DNA of 6,535 bases from Syntrophobacterales bacterium (GTDB taxonomy: Bacteria; Desulfobacterota; Desulfobaccia; Desulfobaccales; 0-14-0-80-60-11), in contig JAGVPN010000336.1 in assembly GCA_020052215.1 (NCBI GenBank), forward strand, positions 1-6,535, in the 5' to 3' direction. Every line of letters starts with the position of its first letter. Positions within the stretch are counted from its first letter, which is position 1. The notes under the pieces are model-generated. The model was not told the DNA's origin and did not search any database. It saw only the letters and a list, made by a program, of their open reading frames with translations. A program made the translations under genes and the position numbers. Shown here piece after piece: positions 1-6,535 of the stretch.

Positions 1-2
1 AG

Positions 3-3000
3 ACCTGCGAAGTGAAACTCCGGCGTCGCGGGGGTCCGCCTTTTTATGCCGGCTTGGAGAGCGTGGCGGTGCTGGACAAAGCGGGGGTGGTGCTCTACTG
101 CCGCACCGCCATGAGCGATATTACCACCCGCAAACAGGCGGAAATCGAACTTAAATTAAAGGAACAGCTGCTGGATGGCGCCAGCGACTCGATTTTCTTA
201 CATGATGTAAAGGGTCAATTTATCTACGTCAACGAGGCGGCCTGCAGAGACCGGGGCTATGAGAGAGAGGAGTTGCGGGGGAAAAGTATCTGGGCCCTCA
301 TTGGCCCGGACTATGTCGCCACCCGGGAGAAGACCCTCCAGAACCTGTTTACCCAGGGCGAGACGACCTTTGAATCGGCGCATGTCCGGAAAGACGGGTC
401 AGTGATGCCGGTGGAGATCCATGCCCGCATCATTGACCTGGGGGATCGCCGGTTGATTCTCAGCGTGGCCCGGGATATCACCGAGCGCAAACGGACCGAA
501 GAGACTCTCCTCAAAGAAAAGACCCTCTCCGACACCATTATTAATAGCTTACCCGGGATATTTTATTTCTTTGACGACACCGGTCGGTTCAGGCGCTGGA
601 ATAACAATTTAGAGCAAGTCACCGGCTATACCGGCGAAGAGTTCGGCAGGCTTACCCCGTTGGATTTCTTTGACGGGGAAGATAAAATCGTTATCGAACA
701 GGCGATCCAGGAAGTTTTCTTAAGAGGAGAAAATACTGCCGAAGCAGAGTTGCTTTTAAAGGATGGCCGCAAGATCCCTTACTTTTTTACCGGCAGGCGC
801 ATTGACCTATCCGGCCTTACCTGTGTGATCGGCATGGGGGTCGATATCAGTGACCGCCGGCGGGCGGCGGAGGAACTCCGCCTGGCGGCCTCCAAATGGC
901 GGACCACCTTCGATGCCATCGGTGATGCCCTGTCCCTGTTGGACCCGGAGGGCAATATCCTGCAATGCAATCAGGCCATGGCAGACCTGGTGGGGAAGCC
1001 CTTTCCGGAGATCATCGGGCGCCGCTGCTGGGAAGCGGTGTACGGCACCGGTGGACCCATCGACGGCTGTCCCATGGTACGCATGCAGCAGTCCCATCAA
1101 CGGGAAGAATTAGTCCGGCCGGCCGGCGACAATTGGTTTAAGGAGGCGGTGGATCCCATCCTGGACGAAGCCGGAAATCTGACCGGCGCGGTCCATCTCA
1201 TCGCCGACATTACCCAACTCAAGCGCACCGAGGAAAGACTGTTAAATACTCTGGGGGCAGCCATTCAGCACCAGACGGAGATCACAGGCTTGCTGGAGGC
1301 TGCCCAGATAGTCTTGGGTGCAACCTCCTTTGAGGTCGCCGTCAAAGACATCTACACTCTCTGCCAGTCGTTGACCGGCGCCGCGGCCGGTTATGTGGCC
1401 CTGTTCAGGCCGGATGGGCTGGAGGAGCAGGTGATAGCTTCGGATCCCGGGGGGTTGCCGGAGGCGGTGGCCGCAGCGCTTCCCCTGCTGAGGCGCGAGA
1501 TGCAGGGGGAGGCCCACCTCCCGGATCGGCCGATCTGGCAAAATGACCTGGCCCACAGTGAGTTGGCCGGGCTGCTGCCGGCCGGCCCCCCAGAACTGGA
1601 AAATGTCTTGTTTGCGCCTCTGCAGGTGGAGGGGAAAACCGTCGGGGTAATGGGTCTGGTCAATAAACCCGGAGGGTTCAGCGAGCCGGATGCCAAACTT
1701 GCGGTCGGATTCACTGAGTTTGCCGCCATTGCCCTGGTCAATATGCGGGCCCGGGAGGCGGTGCGCCAGAGTGAAGAGAAGTACCGCTTGCTGGTGAACC
1801 AGGTTCCGGCGGTGGTGTTTAAAGGGTATGCAGATTGGAGTATGGATTTCTTCGATCAGAAAATCGAGGCCCTGACCGGCTACAGTCCAGAAGACTTTAA
1901 CACCCGCAAGCTGAAGTGGATAGACCTCATCCTGCCGGATGATTTGCCCGATGGCAAGCGCAAATTTATTGAAAGTATGAAACTTGATAAGTCTTGTGAG
2001 TGGGAGTACCGGATCCGGAAAAAGGATGGGGAAATTTGCTGGATCCAGGACTTGCTCCAGATATTCACCGACTCCGCCGGCAAGATGGACTATGTCAACG
2101 GCATCCTGTTTGATATCACGGACCGCAAGCAGGCAGAAGAAAAACTCCAGCGGACGAGCCGCGCCCTTAAGGCCTTGAGCGCCTGTAACCAGGCGCTGGT
2201 GCACGCTACGCAGGAGAAGGGTTTCTTAACCGACGTCTGCGAGATCATCGTGCGAGAGGGTGGCTATCCCCTGGCCTGGGTGGGATATGCTGTGCCGGAC
2301 AAGGAGAAATCTGTGATCCACATCGCCTCGGCGGGAGTCGAAGAGGAGCATCCTGAATGGGTCAACCTCACCTGGGGAGAAGATGCGCACGGGAAAAGCC
2401 CCGGCGGCATGGCCATCAAGACCGGTGAAATCCAGGTGGCCAGAGATATCCTCCGTGACCCGGCTCTGGCCCCATGGCACGACGAGTGGCGCCGCCGGGA
2501 GTTTAAAGCCATTATTGCCCTGCCCCTGATCGTCGAGGGCAAGGCCATCGGCATCCTGGATATCTATGCGAAGGATCCAGAAGCTTTCGACCCCGAAGAA
2601 GTCAGCTTGCTGGAGGAACTGGCCGGAGGAGTTTCTTTCGGCATCTGGTCCTTGGGAACGGACCGGGAACGCCAGCGGGCCGAGGCCCAGGTGCAGCACA
2701 GCCTGGAAAAATTAAAACAGGCCTTGGAGGGAACCGTCTTGGCGGTGGCCAAAACCGTGGAGATGAGAGATCCTTATACCGCCGGGCATCAGCGGCGGGT
2801 GGCGCAGTTGGCCTGCGCCATTGCCCAGGAAATGGGGTTTTCGGCAGAGCGGGTCGAAGGCATGCGAGTCCTGGGGTGCCTGCACGATATCGGCAAGATC
2901 GCCATTCCCGCCGAGATTCTGAGCAAGCCGGGCCGCATCAGTCCCATGGAGTTCACTCTCATCAAAGAGCACCCCCAGGTCGGATACGAGATCATCAAAG

Positions 3001-3287
3001 ACATCGACTTTCCCTTCCCGTTGGCTGAAGGTATTCTCCAGCACCATGAGCGCCTAAACGGTTCGGGGTATCCCCAGGGGCTCTCGGAACCGGATATTAT
3101 CCTGGAGGCCAGAATTCTGGGAGTAGCGGACGTGGTGGAGGCCATGGCCTCACACCGGCCCTACCGGATGGCACTGGGAATAGACCAGGCCCTGGAAGAG
3201 ATTTCCCGGAACCGGGGAATTTTGTATGACCCTGAAGTCGTGGACATTTGCATAAAACTCTTTACGGAGAAAGGGTTCTCCTTCTAA
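3..3287 (+). CDS. Multi-sensor PAS/GAF HD-GYP cyclic di-GMP phosphodiesterase (5' end outside window)
   Basis: Probably a cytosolic sensor that hydrolyses the second messenger cyclic di-GMP. The frame is open to the left edge. A GTG at 12 falls inside the tail of a PAS domain and has no ribosome site, so the true start lies upstream. Numbering residues from that GTG, the order is: PAS tail (1-40, ending DIT at D36), PAS (about 48-160), PAS (165-283), PAS (290-404), GAF (427-580), PAS (588-708), GAF (720-882), helical linker (885-915) and HD-GYP (about 910-1085). The linker and HD-GYP estimates meet near 910-915. Each PAS ends in the usual DIT/DIS-x-x-(K/R)R-type segment. The HD-GYP signature is complete: H926, H958-D959, K962, H987, H1011-H1012, G1019-Y1020-P1021 and D1040, followed by RPYR. 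These match the known metal ligands and active-site motif of the family, so activity is likely. No transmembrane segment, HAMP, GGDEF, EAL or receiver domain is visible, though one could lie upstream. The ligands of the sensor domains cannot be read from sequence. Confidence 0.95.
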   Translation, partial: TCEVKLRRRGGPPFYAGLESVAVLDKAGVVLYCRTAMSDITTRKQAEIELKLKEQLLDGASDSIFLHDVKGQFIYVNEAACRDRGYEREELRGKSIWALIGPDYVATREKTLQNLFTQGETTFESAHVRKDGSVMPVEIHARIIDLGDRRLILSVARDITERKRTEETLLKEKTLSDTIINSLPGIFYFFDDTGRFRRWNNNLEQVTGYTGEEFGRLTPLDFFDGEDKIVIEQAIQEVFLRGENTAEAELLLKDGRKIPYFFTGRRIDLSGLTCVIGMGVDISDRRRAAEELRLAASKWRTTFDAIGDALSLLDPEGNILQCNQAMADLVGKPFPEIIGRRCWEAVYGTGGPIDGCPMVRMQQSHQREELVRPAGDNWFKEAVDPILDEAGNLTGAVHLIADITQLKRTEERLLNTLGAAIQHQTEITGLLEAAQIVLGATSFEVAVKDIYTLCQSLTGAAAGYVALFRPDGLEEQVIASDPGGLPEAVAAALPLLRREMQGEAHLPDRPIWQNDLAHSELAGLLPAGPPELENVLFAPLQVEGKTVGVMGLVNKPGGFSEPDAKLAVGFTEFAAIALVNMRAREAVRQSEEKYRLLVNQVPAVVFKGYADWSMDFFDQKIEALTGYSPEDFNTRKLKWIDLILPDDLPDGKRKFIESMKLDKSCEWEYRIRKKDGEICWIQDLLQIFTDSAGKMDYVNGILFDITDRKQAEEKLQRTSRALKALSACNQALVHATQEKGFLTDVCEIIVREGGYPLAWVGYAVPDKEKSVIHIASAGVEEEHPEWVNLTWGEDAHGKSPGGMAIKTGEIQVARDILRDPALAPWHDEWRRREFKAIIALPLIVEGKAIGILDIYAKDPEAFDPEEVSLLEELAGGVSFGIWSLGTDRERQRAEAQVQHSLEKLKQALEGTVLAVAKTVEMRDPYTAGHQRRVAQLACAIAQEMGFSAERVEGMRVLGCLHDIGKIAIPAEILSKPGRISPMEFTLIKEHPQVGYEIIKDIDFPFPLAEGILQHHERLNGSGYPQGLSEPDIILEARILGVADVVEAMASHRPYRMALGIDQALEEISRNRGILYDPEVVDICIKLFTEKGFSF

Positions 3288-3331
3288 CCCGCGTTTTTGG
3301 GGCAACCGGTCACAAAATGGTTACTCAAAGC

Positions 3332-3365
3332 AAAAAGGGGTTACGGCCATAAACCGTAACCCCTT
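3332..3365 (-). terminator. Rho-independent terminator of the tRNA-Val gene
   Basis: A perfect 12-bp inverted repeat (3335-3346 pairing with 3354-3365) encloses a 7-nt loop. Read on the minus strand, the stem starts 8 nt after the tRNA 3' end and runs into TTTTTG, two of whose T residues belong to the stem. That is the form of an intrinsic terminator. Read on the plus strand, the stem is followed by GAAATTAC with no T tract. It is therefore assigned to the tRNA rather than to the HD-GYP gene, although the hairpin could slow polymerase from either side. Confidence 0.88.
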
Positions 3366-3373
3366 GAAATTAC

Positions 3374-3448
3374 TGGTAGGCACGCGGGGATTTGAACCCC
3401 GGACCCCTACCGCGTCAAGGTAGTGCTCTCCCCCTGAGCTACGTGCCT
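3374..3448 (-). tRNA. tRNA-Val, anticodon GAC
   Basis: The reverse complement folds into a complete 75-nt cloverleaf. It has a 7-bp acceptor stem (AGGCACG with CGTGCCT), a D-stem GCTC/GAGC and an anticodon stem CTACC/GGTAG. The anticodon loop is TTGACGC, giving anticodon GAC. There is a 5-nt variable region, a T-stem CGGGG/CCCCG with loop TTCAAAT, discriminator A and an encoded CCA. All stems pair perfectly. The anticodon reads valine codons GUC and GUU. The first acceptor pair is A-T. The gene stands alone with its own promoter and terminator and converges on the HD-GYP gene. Confidence 0.97.
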
Positions 3449-3464
3449 GTAAGGTGATATTTTT

Positions 3465-3493
3465 CATATAACCCGCAACGCCGCCGCCGTCAA
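3465..3493 (-). promoter_or_regulatory. Promoter of tRNA-Val (sigma70-type)
   Basis: On the minus strand, TTGACG (3488-3493, five of six consensus bases) is followed after exactly 17 bp by TATATG (3465-3470, four of six). The expected start site lies about 7 nt beyond, which leaves a leader of roughly 10 nt before the tRNA 5' end. The spacer is GC-rich. This is predicted from sequence and position only. Confidence 0.75.
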
Positions 3494-3671
3494 GAGAGGA
3501 AAAAGCCCCCGGCAAGAAAAGCGCGCCATTGTCGCTACCCCAAAGATAGGGATTTTCTCATCTTGCCCCACCCCGGCCCTCCAGGCGGCAAGCACTGAAG
3601 CCCCAAGAGTGATGCGTTCCCAAAGGCTTTTACCGTGCCGGTTCATGTGCCGGGCGATGCCGGCGAAAAAC

Positions 3672-3701
3672 TTGACAAATAGGAACCTAACCGGTTAAAA
3701 T
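3672..3701 (+). promoter_or_regulatory. Promoter of glyQ(S) with overlapping palindrome
   Basis: TTGACA (3672-3677, perfect -35) and TAAAAT (3696-3701, five of six for -10) are separated by 18 bp. Transcription should start near 3708, giving a leader of about 27 nt. That is too short for a T-box or other riboswitch. A perfect 10-bp palindrome, TAACCGGTTA (3688-3697), spans the end of the spacer and the first bases of the -10. That position would suit a repressor site, but no regulator is known. Confidence 0.82.
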
Positions 3702-3722
3702 TTGCAGATATTTTTTCCTAAA

Positions 3723-3727
3723 AGGAG
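3723..3727 (+). promoter_or_regulatory. Ribosome-binding site that fixes the glyQ start
   Basis: AGGAG lies 7 nt before the ATG at 3735, a good Shine-Dalgarno match and spacing. It decides between this ATG and an in-frame TTG at 3702. The TTG lies before the predicted transcription start and would add 11 residues not usual for GlyQ. Confidence 0.85.
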
Positions 3728-3734
3728 AGGCGGG

Positions 3735-4604
3735 ATGACTTTTCAGGAACTGTTGATGACCCTGGAGCGCTTCTGGGCGGAGCGGGGCTGCGTCATCCAA
3801 CAACCTTACGATATTGAGGTGGGGGCCGGCACCTTCAACCCCGCCACCCTGCTGAGGGTCCTGGGGCCGGAGCCCTGGAACGTGGCCTACGTGGAGCCCA
3901 GCCGCAGGCCCACGGACGGGCGCTACGGCGAGAACCCCAACCGCTTGCAGCACTACTACCAGTATCAAGTGATCCTCAAGCCCTCTCCCAAGGATATCCA
4001 GCAACAGTATCTGGATAGTCTCAAAGCCTTAGGGATCGACCCCCTGGACCACGATATCCGCTTCGTGGAAGACGACTGGGAGTCCCCCACCCTGGGGGCC
4101 TGGGGCCTGGGCTGGGAAGTCTGGCTGGACGGTATGGAAATCACCCAGTTCACCTATTTTCAGCAGGCCGGCTCCATCGACCTTAACCCGGTGAGCGTGG
4201 AGCTGACCTACGGTCCGGAGCGCATCGCCATGTACATCCAGGGGGTGAAAAGCGTCTACGACCTGGAATGGACCAAGGGGGTCACCTATGGGGACGTGCA
4301 CCACCGGGGCGAAGTGGAGCACTCCATCTATAATTTCGAGCAGGCCGACGTGGACATGCTCTTCCGCCTGTTCGACATGTACGAGGCGGAAGCTTCTCGC
4401 ATCATCGGACTGGGGCTGGTGCTCCCGGCTTACGATTACTGCCTGAAATGCTCCCACACCTTCAACCTCCTGAACGCCCGGGGGGCCATCAGCGTGGCGG
4501 AGCGCGCCAGCCTTATCGGCCGGGTCCGGCAACTGGCCCGCCTGTGCGCCGAAGGCTACCTGAAACAGCGGGAAGAGATGGGTTTTCCCTTGTTGAAAAG
4601 ATAG
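3735..4604 (+). CDS. glyQ: Glycyl-tRNA synthetase alpha subunit
   Basis: Catalytic subunit of the tetrameric (alpha2-beta2) class II glycyl-tRNA synthetase. With the beta subunit it activates glycine with ATP and charges tRNA-Gly in the cytoplasm. The product is 289 residues, near the usual size of about 290-300. Family landmarks are easily recognised: FNPATLLR near the N terminus, [16 protein letters not shown] (55-70), the [21 protein letters not shown] stretch from F110 through to YFQQAG (141-146), GPERIAMY from G160, and the [17 protein letters not shown] segment before about residue 200. The start is the ATG with AGGAG 7 nt upstream. A strong promoter lies directly before it, and glyS follows on the same strand after 172 nt, so the two are probably co-transcribed. 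The TAG stop overlaps the edge of a palindromic repeat element, so the last codons adjoin repeat DNA. Identity is secure. Confidence 0.99.
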   Translation: MTFQELLMTLERFWAERGCVIQQPYDIEVGAGTFNPATLLRVLGPEPWNVAYVEPSRRPTDGRYGENPNRLQHYYQYQVILKPSPKDIQQQYLDSLKALGIDPLDHDIRFVEDDWESPTLGAWGLGWEVWLDGMEITQFTYFQQAGSIDLNPVSVELTYGPERIAMYIQGVKSVYDLEWTKGVTYGDVHHRGEVEHSIYNFEQADVDMLFRLFDMYEAEASRIIGLGLVLPAYDYCLKCSHTFNLLNARGAISVAERASLIGRVRQLARLCAEGYLKQREEMGFPLLKR

Positions 4605-4759
4605 CTGTCAGCTTTCAAAAATAGCTTTCAGCTTTCAGCCGTCAGCTTTCAGCTAAAAACTGGAAATAGTTTCTACGGATGAGATTTTAACTTGGAATTG
4701 GCGAAAGAAATATTGCAGAGCTTAAAAAGCTGACCGCTGATAGCTGAAAGCTGACAGCT
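4603..4759. repeat. Palindromic heptamer-repeat element between glyQ and glyS
   Basis: The ends are a perfect 15-bp inverted repeat (4603-4617 and 4745-4759). Both arms are arrays of a degenerate 7-bp unit, AGCNNTC. On the plus strand, units start at 4603, 4610, then after a 6-nt break at 4623, 4630, 4637 and 4644, with a degenerate one at 4651 (AGCTAAA). On the minus strand, units occupy 4753-4759, 4746-4752, 4739-4745 and 4732-4738, then degenerate 4725-4731 (AGCTTTT). An AT-rich core of about 67 nt (4658-4724) has no coding sign. No transposase and no clear target duplication are seen. In RNA the arms could form a long imperfect hairpin. No T tract follows, so it does not look like a terminator. 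It could be a dispersed non-autonomous repeat or locally expanded heptamer DNA. Confidence 0.8.
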
Positions 4760-4776
4760 TCTACACGAGGATCGCC

Positions 4777-6535
4777 ATGGCGAAAGAGTTGTTGTTGGAG
4801 ATTGGCACTGAAGAGATCCCGGCCCGTTTTTTGCCGCCGGTTCTAGAGGAGATGGCCGCCTCTTTCCGCAAGATGTTGGACGCTGAGCGCCTCGGGGTGG
4901 GGGAGATCCTCACCTGGGGCACCCCCCGGCGCCTGGCGTTGGTGGCCCGGGAGGTGGCCGACGCCCAGGCCGAAGTCACCCAGGAAATCATCGGTCCTCC
5001 CAAGGCCGTGGCCTTTGACGCCGCGGGCCAACCCACGCCGGCGGCGGCAGGGTTCGCCCGGGCTCAGGGCGTGGCGGTTTCGGATCTCATTGAAGTGGAC
5101 ACACCCCGGGGCGTTTACCTGGCGGTGAGCAAGAGCACCACCGGGCGGCCCACCGCCGAGCGCCTGCCGGAGCTTTTGCCGGGGTTTATCCTGGGGTTGA
5201 GCTTCCCCAAGTCCATGCGCTGGGGTTCTGAAACCATCACTTTCGCCCGGCCCATCCACTGGATTCTGGCCCGGTTAGGGGGCGCGGTGGTGCCATTTGA
5301 GTTGGGCGATGTGACCAGCGGCGGGGTGACCTTCGGCCACCGCTTCCTGGCGCCCCAGGCCGTGGAGGTGGCGGATGCCCAGGCTTATGTGGCGGCCCTC
5401 CAGGCGGCCAAAGTCATGGTGGACCCGGCGGCGCGCCGGGCTCTGCTGGCTGAGGAACTGGCCCGGGCCGCGGCCGGGGTGAAGGGTGAGGTGGTGCCCA
5501 ACCCGGGGTTGCTGGAAGAGAACACCTTCCTGGTGGAATATCCATCGGTGGTGGTGGGGAATTTTGAGGACAAGTTTCTGGCCCTGCCCGACGAGGTGCT
5601 CATCACCTCCATGCGGGAGCATCAGCGGTATTTTTCCTTGAGAGGCGCGGACGGCCGCCTGCTGCCCCATTTCATCGCGGTGAACAACACGTTGACCCGA
5701 GACCCGGAGGTGGTGCGCCAGGGCCATGAGCGCGTGATCAGGGCCCGTCTGGCCGACGCCATGTTTTTCTTCCAGGAGGACTCCAAAACGCCGTTGGCCA
5801 AGCGAGTGGAGGCCCTGAAGGGCGTGGTGTTCCACTCCCTTTTAGGCACTTCCTACGAGAAGATGGAGCGCTTCCGGGAACTGGCGGTGAGCCTGTCCCG
5901 GCAATTGGCCCCGGAGTTGGCCGAGGCGGTTTCCCGCGCCGCCACCCTGTGCAAAGCCGACATCGTCACGGAAATGGTGGGGGAATTCCCCAGCCTCCAG
6001 GGGGCGATGGGCCGTCAGTATGCCCGGTTGTCCGGGGAGTCCCCCGAGGTGGCCGAGGCCCTCTTCACCCACTATCTCCCCCGGCACGCCGATGATGATC
6101 TGCCGCCGGATAAGGTGGGCGCCCTGGTGGGCCTGGCGGACCGTCTGGACACCATCTGCGGCTGCTTCGGGGTGGGACTGAGCCCCACGGGCGCCGCCGA
6201 CCCTTACGGCTTAAGGCGCCATGCCCTGGCCGTCATCCGCATCTTGCGGAGCCTGAAGCTGCACCTGGACCTGGTTGCGGCTGTGGCCGCGGCTCTCGAA
6301 CTTTTAAAGGACAAAATCAGCCGCCCCCAGGAGGAAACGGCCCTGGAGGTGCTGGACTTTTTCCAGACCCGGCTACAACACCTCCTCCTGGTGGAAGGCT
6401 TTGACCACGAGACCGTCACCGCGGTGTTGGCCGCGGGCTGCCGGGACGTGGTGGACGCGGCGGACAAGGTGCGCGCCCTGGCCGCGGTCCGGCAGAGCCC
6501 GGAATTTCCGGCCCTGGCCACGGCCTTTAAAAGGG
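4777..6535 (+). CDS. glyS: Glycyl-tRNA synthetase beta subunit (3' end outside window)
   Basis: Beta subunit of the alpha2-beta2 glycyl-tRNA synthetase, needed for tRNA-Gly binding and activity with GlyQ. The frame is open without interruption from ATG 4777 to the window edge, giving 586 codons. The family is usually about 690 residues, so roughly 100 C-terminal residues, largely the anticodon-binding DALR-type domain, lie outside. Recognisable landmarks are the N-terminal LLLEIGTEEIPARF, WGTPRRLALV, KSMRWG (145-150), FGHRF (186-190), HQRYF (282-286), RARLADAMFFFQED (322-335), CKADIVTEMVGEFPSLQG (392-409) and PTGAADPYGLRR (about 470-481). The last visible residues, AFKR, fit the conserved AFKRV/I stretch. 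A GAGG at 4767-4770 sits 6 nt before the ATG, and the repeat element ends only 7 nt before it. No separate promoter is evident, so expression probably depends on the glyQ promoter. Confidence 0.99.
   Translation, partial: MAKELLLEIGTEEIPARFLPPVLEEMAASFRKMLDAERLGVGEILTWGTPRRLALVAREVADAQAEVTQEIIGPPKAVAFDAAGQPTPAAAGFARAQGVAVSDLIEVDTPRGVYLAVSKSTTGRPTAERLPELLPGFILGLSFPKSMRWGSETITFARPIHWILARLGGAVVPFELGDVTSGGVTFGHRFLAPQAVEVADAQAYVAALQAAKVMVDPAARRALLAEELARAAAGVKGEVVPNPGLLEENTFLVEYPSVVVGNFEDKFLALPDEVLITSMREHQRYFSLRGADGRLLPHFIAVNNTLTRDPEVVRQGHERVIRARLADAMFFFQEDSKTPLAKRVEALKGVVFHSLLGTSYEKMERFRELAVSLSRQLAPELAEAVSRAATLCKADIVTEMVGEFPSLQGAMGRQYARLSGESPEVAEALFTHYLPRHADDDLPPDKVGALVGLADRLDTICGCFGVGLSPTGAADPYGLRRHALAVIRILRSLKLHLDLVAAVAAALELLKDKISRPQEETALEVLDFFQTRLQHLLLVEGFDHETVTAVLAAGCRDVVDAADKVRALAAVRQSPEFPALATAFKR

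Noticed and set aside
12..14. GTG at 12 as the start of the HD-GYP protein
   Set aside because: It lies within the C-terminal part of a PAS domain, has no ribosome site, and the frame stays open to the window edge. The gene is cut, not started, here.
1242..2204. Long (320-residue) antisense open frame within the HD-GYP gene
   Set aside because: It lies opposite clear PAS/GAF coding sequence. Its composition is that of a GC-rich shadow frame and it has no family features.
3599..3632. Weak hairpin AAGCC/GGCTT followed by TTTT as a terminator
   Set aside because: The stem is only 5 bp with a loop of about 21 nt. That is too weak to call.
3464..3646. Possible 60-residue minus-strand gene between tRNA-Val and glyQ
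   Set aside because: There is no Shine-Dalgarno before its ATG, no recognisable protein features, and it overlaps the tRNA promoter. It is probably chance.
3702..3704. In-frame TTG as an alternative glyQ start
   Set aside because: It lies upstream of the predicted transcription start and lacks a ribosome site. ATG 3735 has AGGAG at good spacing and gives the usual N terminus.
3702..3734. T-box or riboswitch leader for glyQ
   Set aside because: The predicted leader is only about 27 nt, too short for any known tRNA-sensing or glycine-sensing RNA.
4603..4759. Reading the heptamer element as a CRISPR array or an intrinsic terminator
   Set aside because: Units are 7 bp with no unique spacers, so it is not CRISPR. 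No T tract follows the right arm, and glyS begins 17 nt later, so a terminator is unlikely.

Overview
The window looks like ordinary chromosomal DNA from a GC-rich Gram-negative bacterium. The best guess is a Desulfobacterota/deltaproteobacterial lineage. That rests on protein style: a PAS/GAF-rich HD-GYP signalling protein, and separate glyQ and glyS genes encoding the two-subunit glycyl-tRNA synthetase. This assignment is inference, because no search could be run.

Positions 1-3287 (+) hold the 3' part of a very large cytosolic sensor protein. It is cut at the left edge of the window. Five PAS domains (the first only as its tail) and two GAF domains feed a C-terminal HD-GYP domain whose catalytic residues are all present, so it should hydrolyse cyclic di-GMP. 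Positions 3288-3500 hold a compact tRNA-Val(GAC) unit on the minus strand, made up of a promoter, a tRNA with encoded CCA, and a hairpin-plus-T-tract terminator. This unit converges on the HD-GYP gene. Positions 3494-3671 are noncoding, with only weak GCCGG repeats.

Positions 3672-6535 (+) carry the glycyl-tRNA synthetase genes. A near-consensus sigma70-type promoter overlaps the palindrome TAACCGGTTA and drives glyQ (alpha subunit, complete). A 172-nt gap follows, then glyS (beta subunit), which runs off the right edge about 100 residues short of the usual length. The two subunits form one enzyme that charges tRNA-Gly.

The most unusual item is in the glyQ-glyS gap. Arrays of a degenerate 7-bp unit (AGCNNTC) lie in opposite orientation around an AT-rich core, with perfect 15-bp inverted ends. 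The outer edge of the element overlaps the glyQ stop codon. I found no defence system, integrated mobile element, CRISPR array or clearly new multi-gene system. Apart from the repeat element, the window is housekeeping and signalling DNA.
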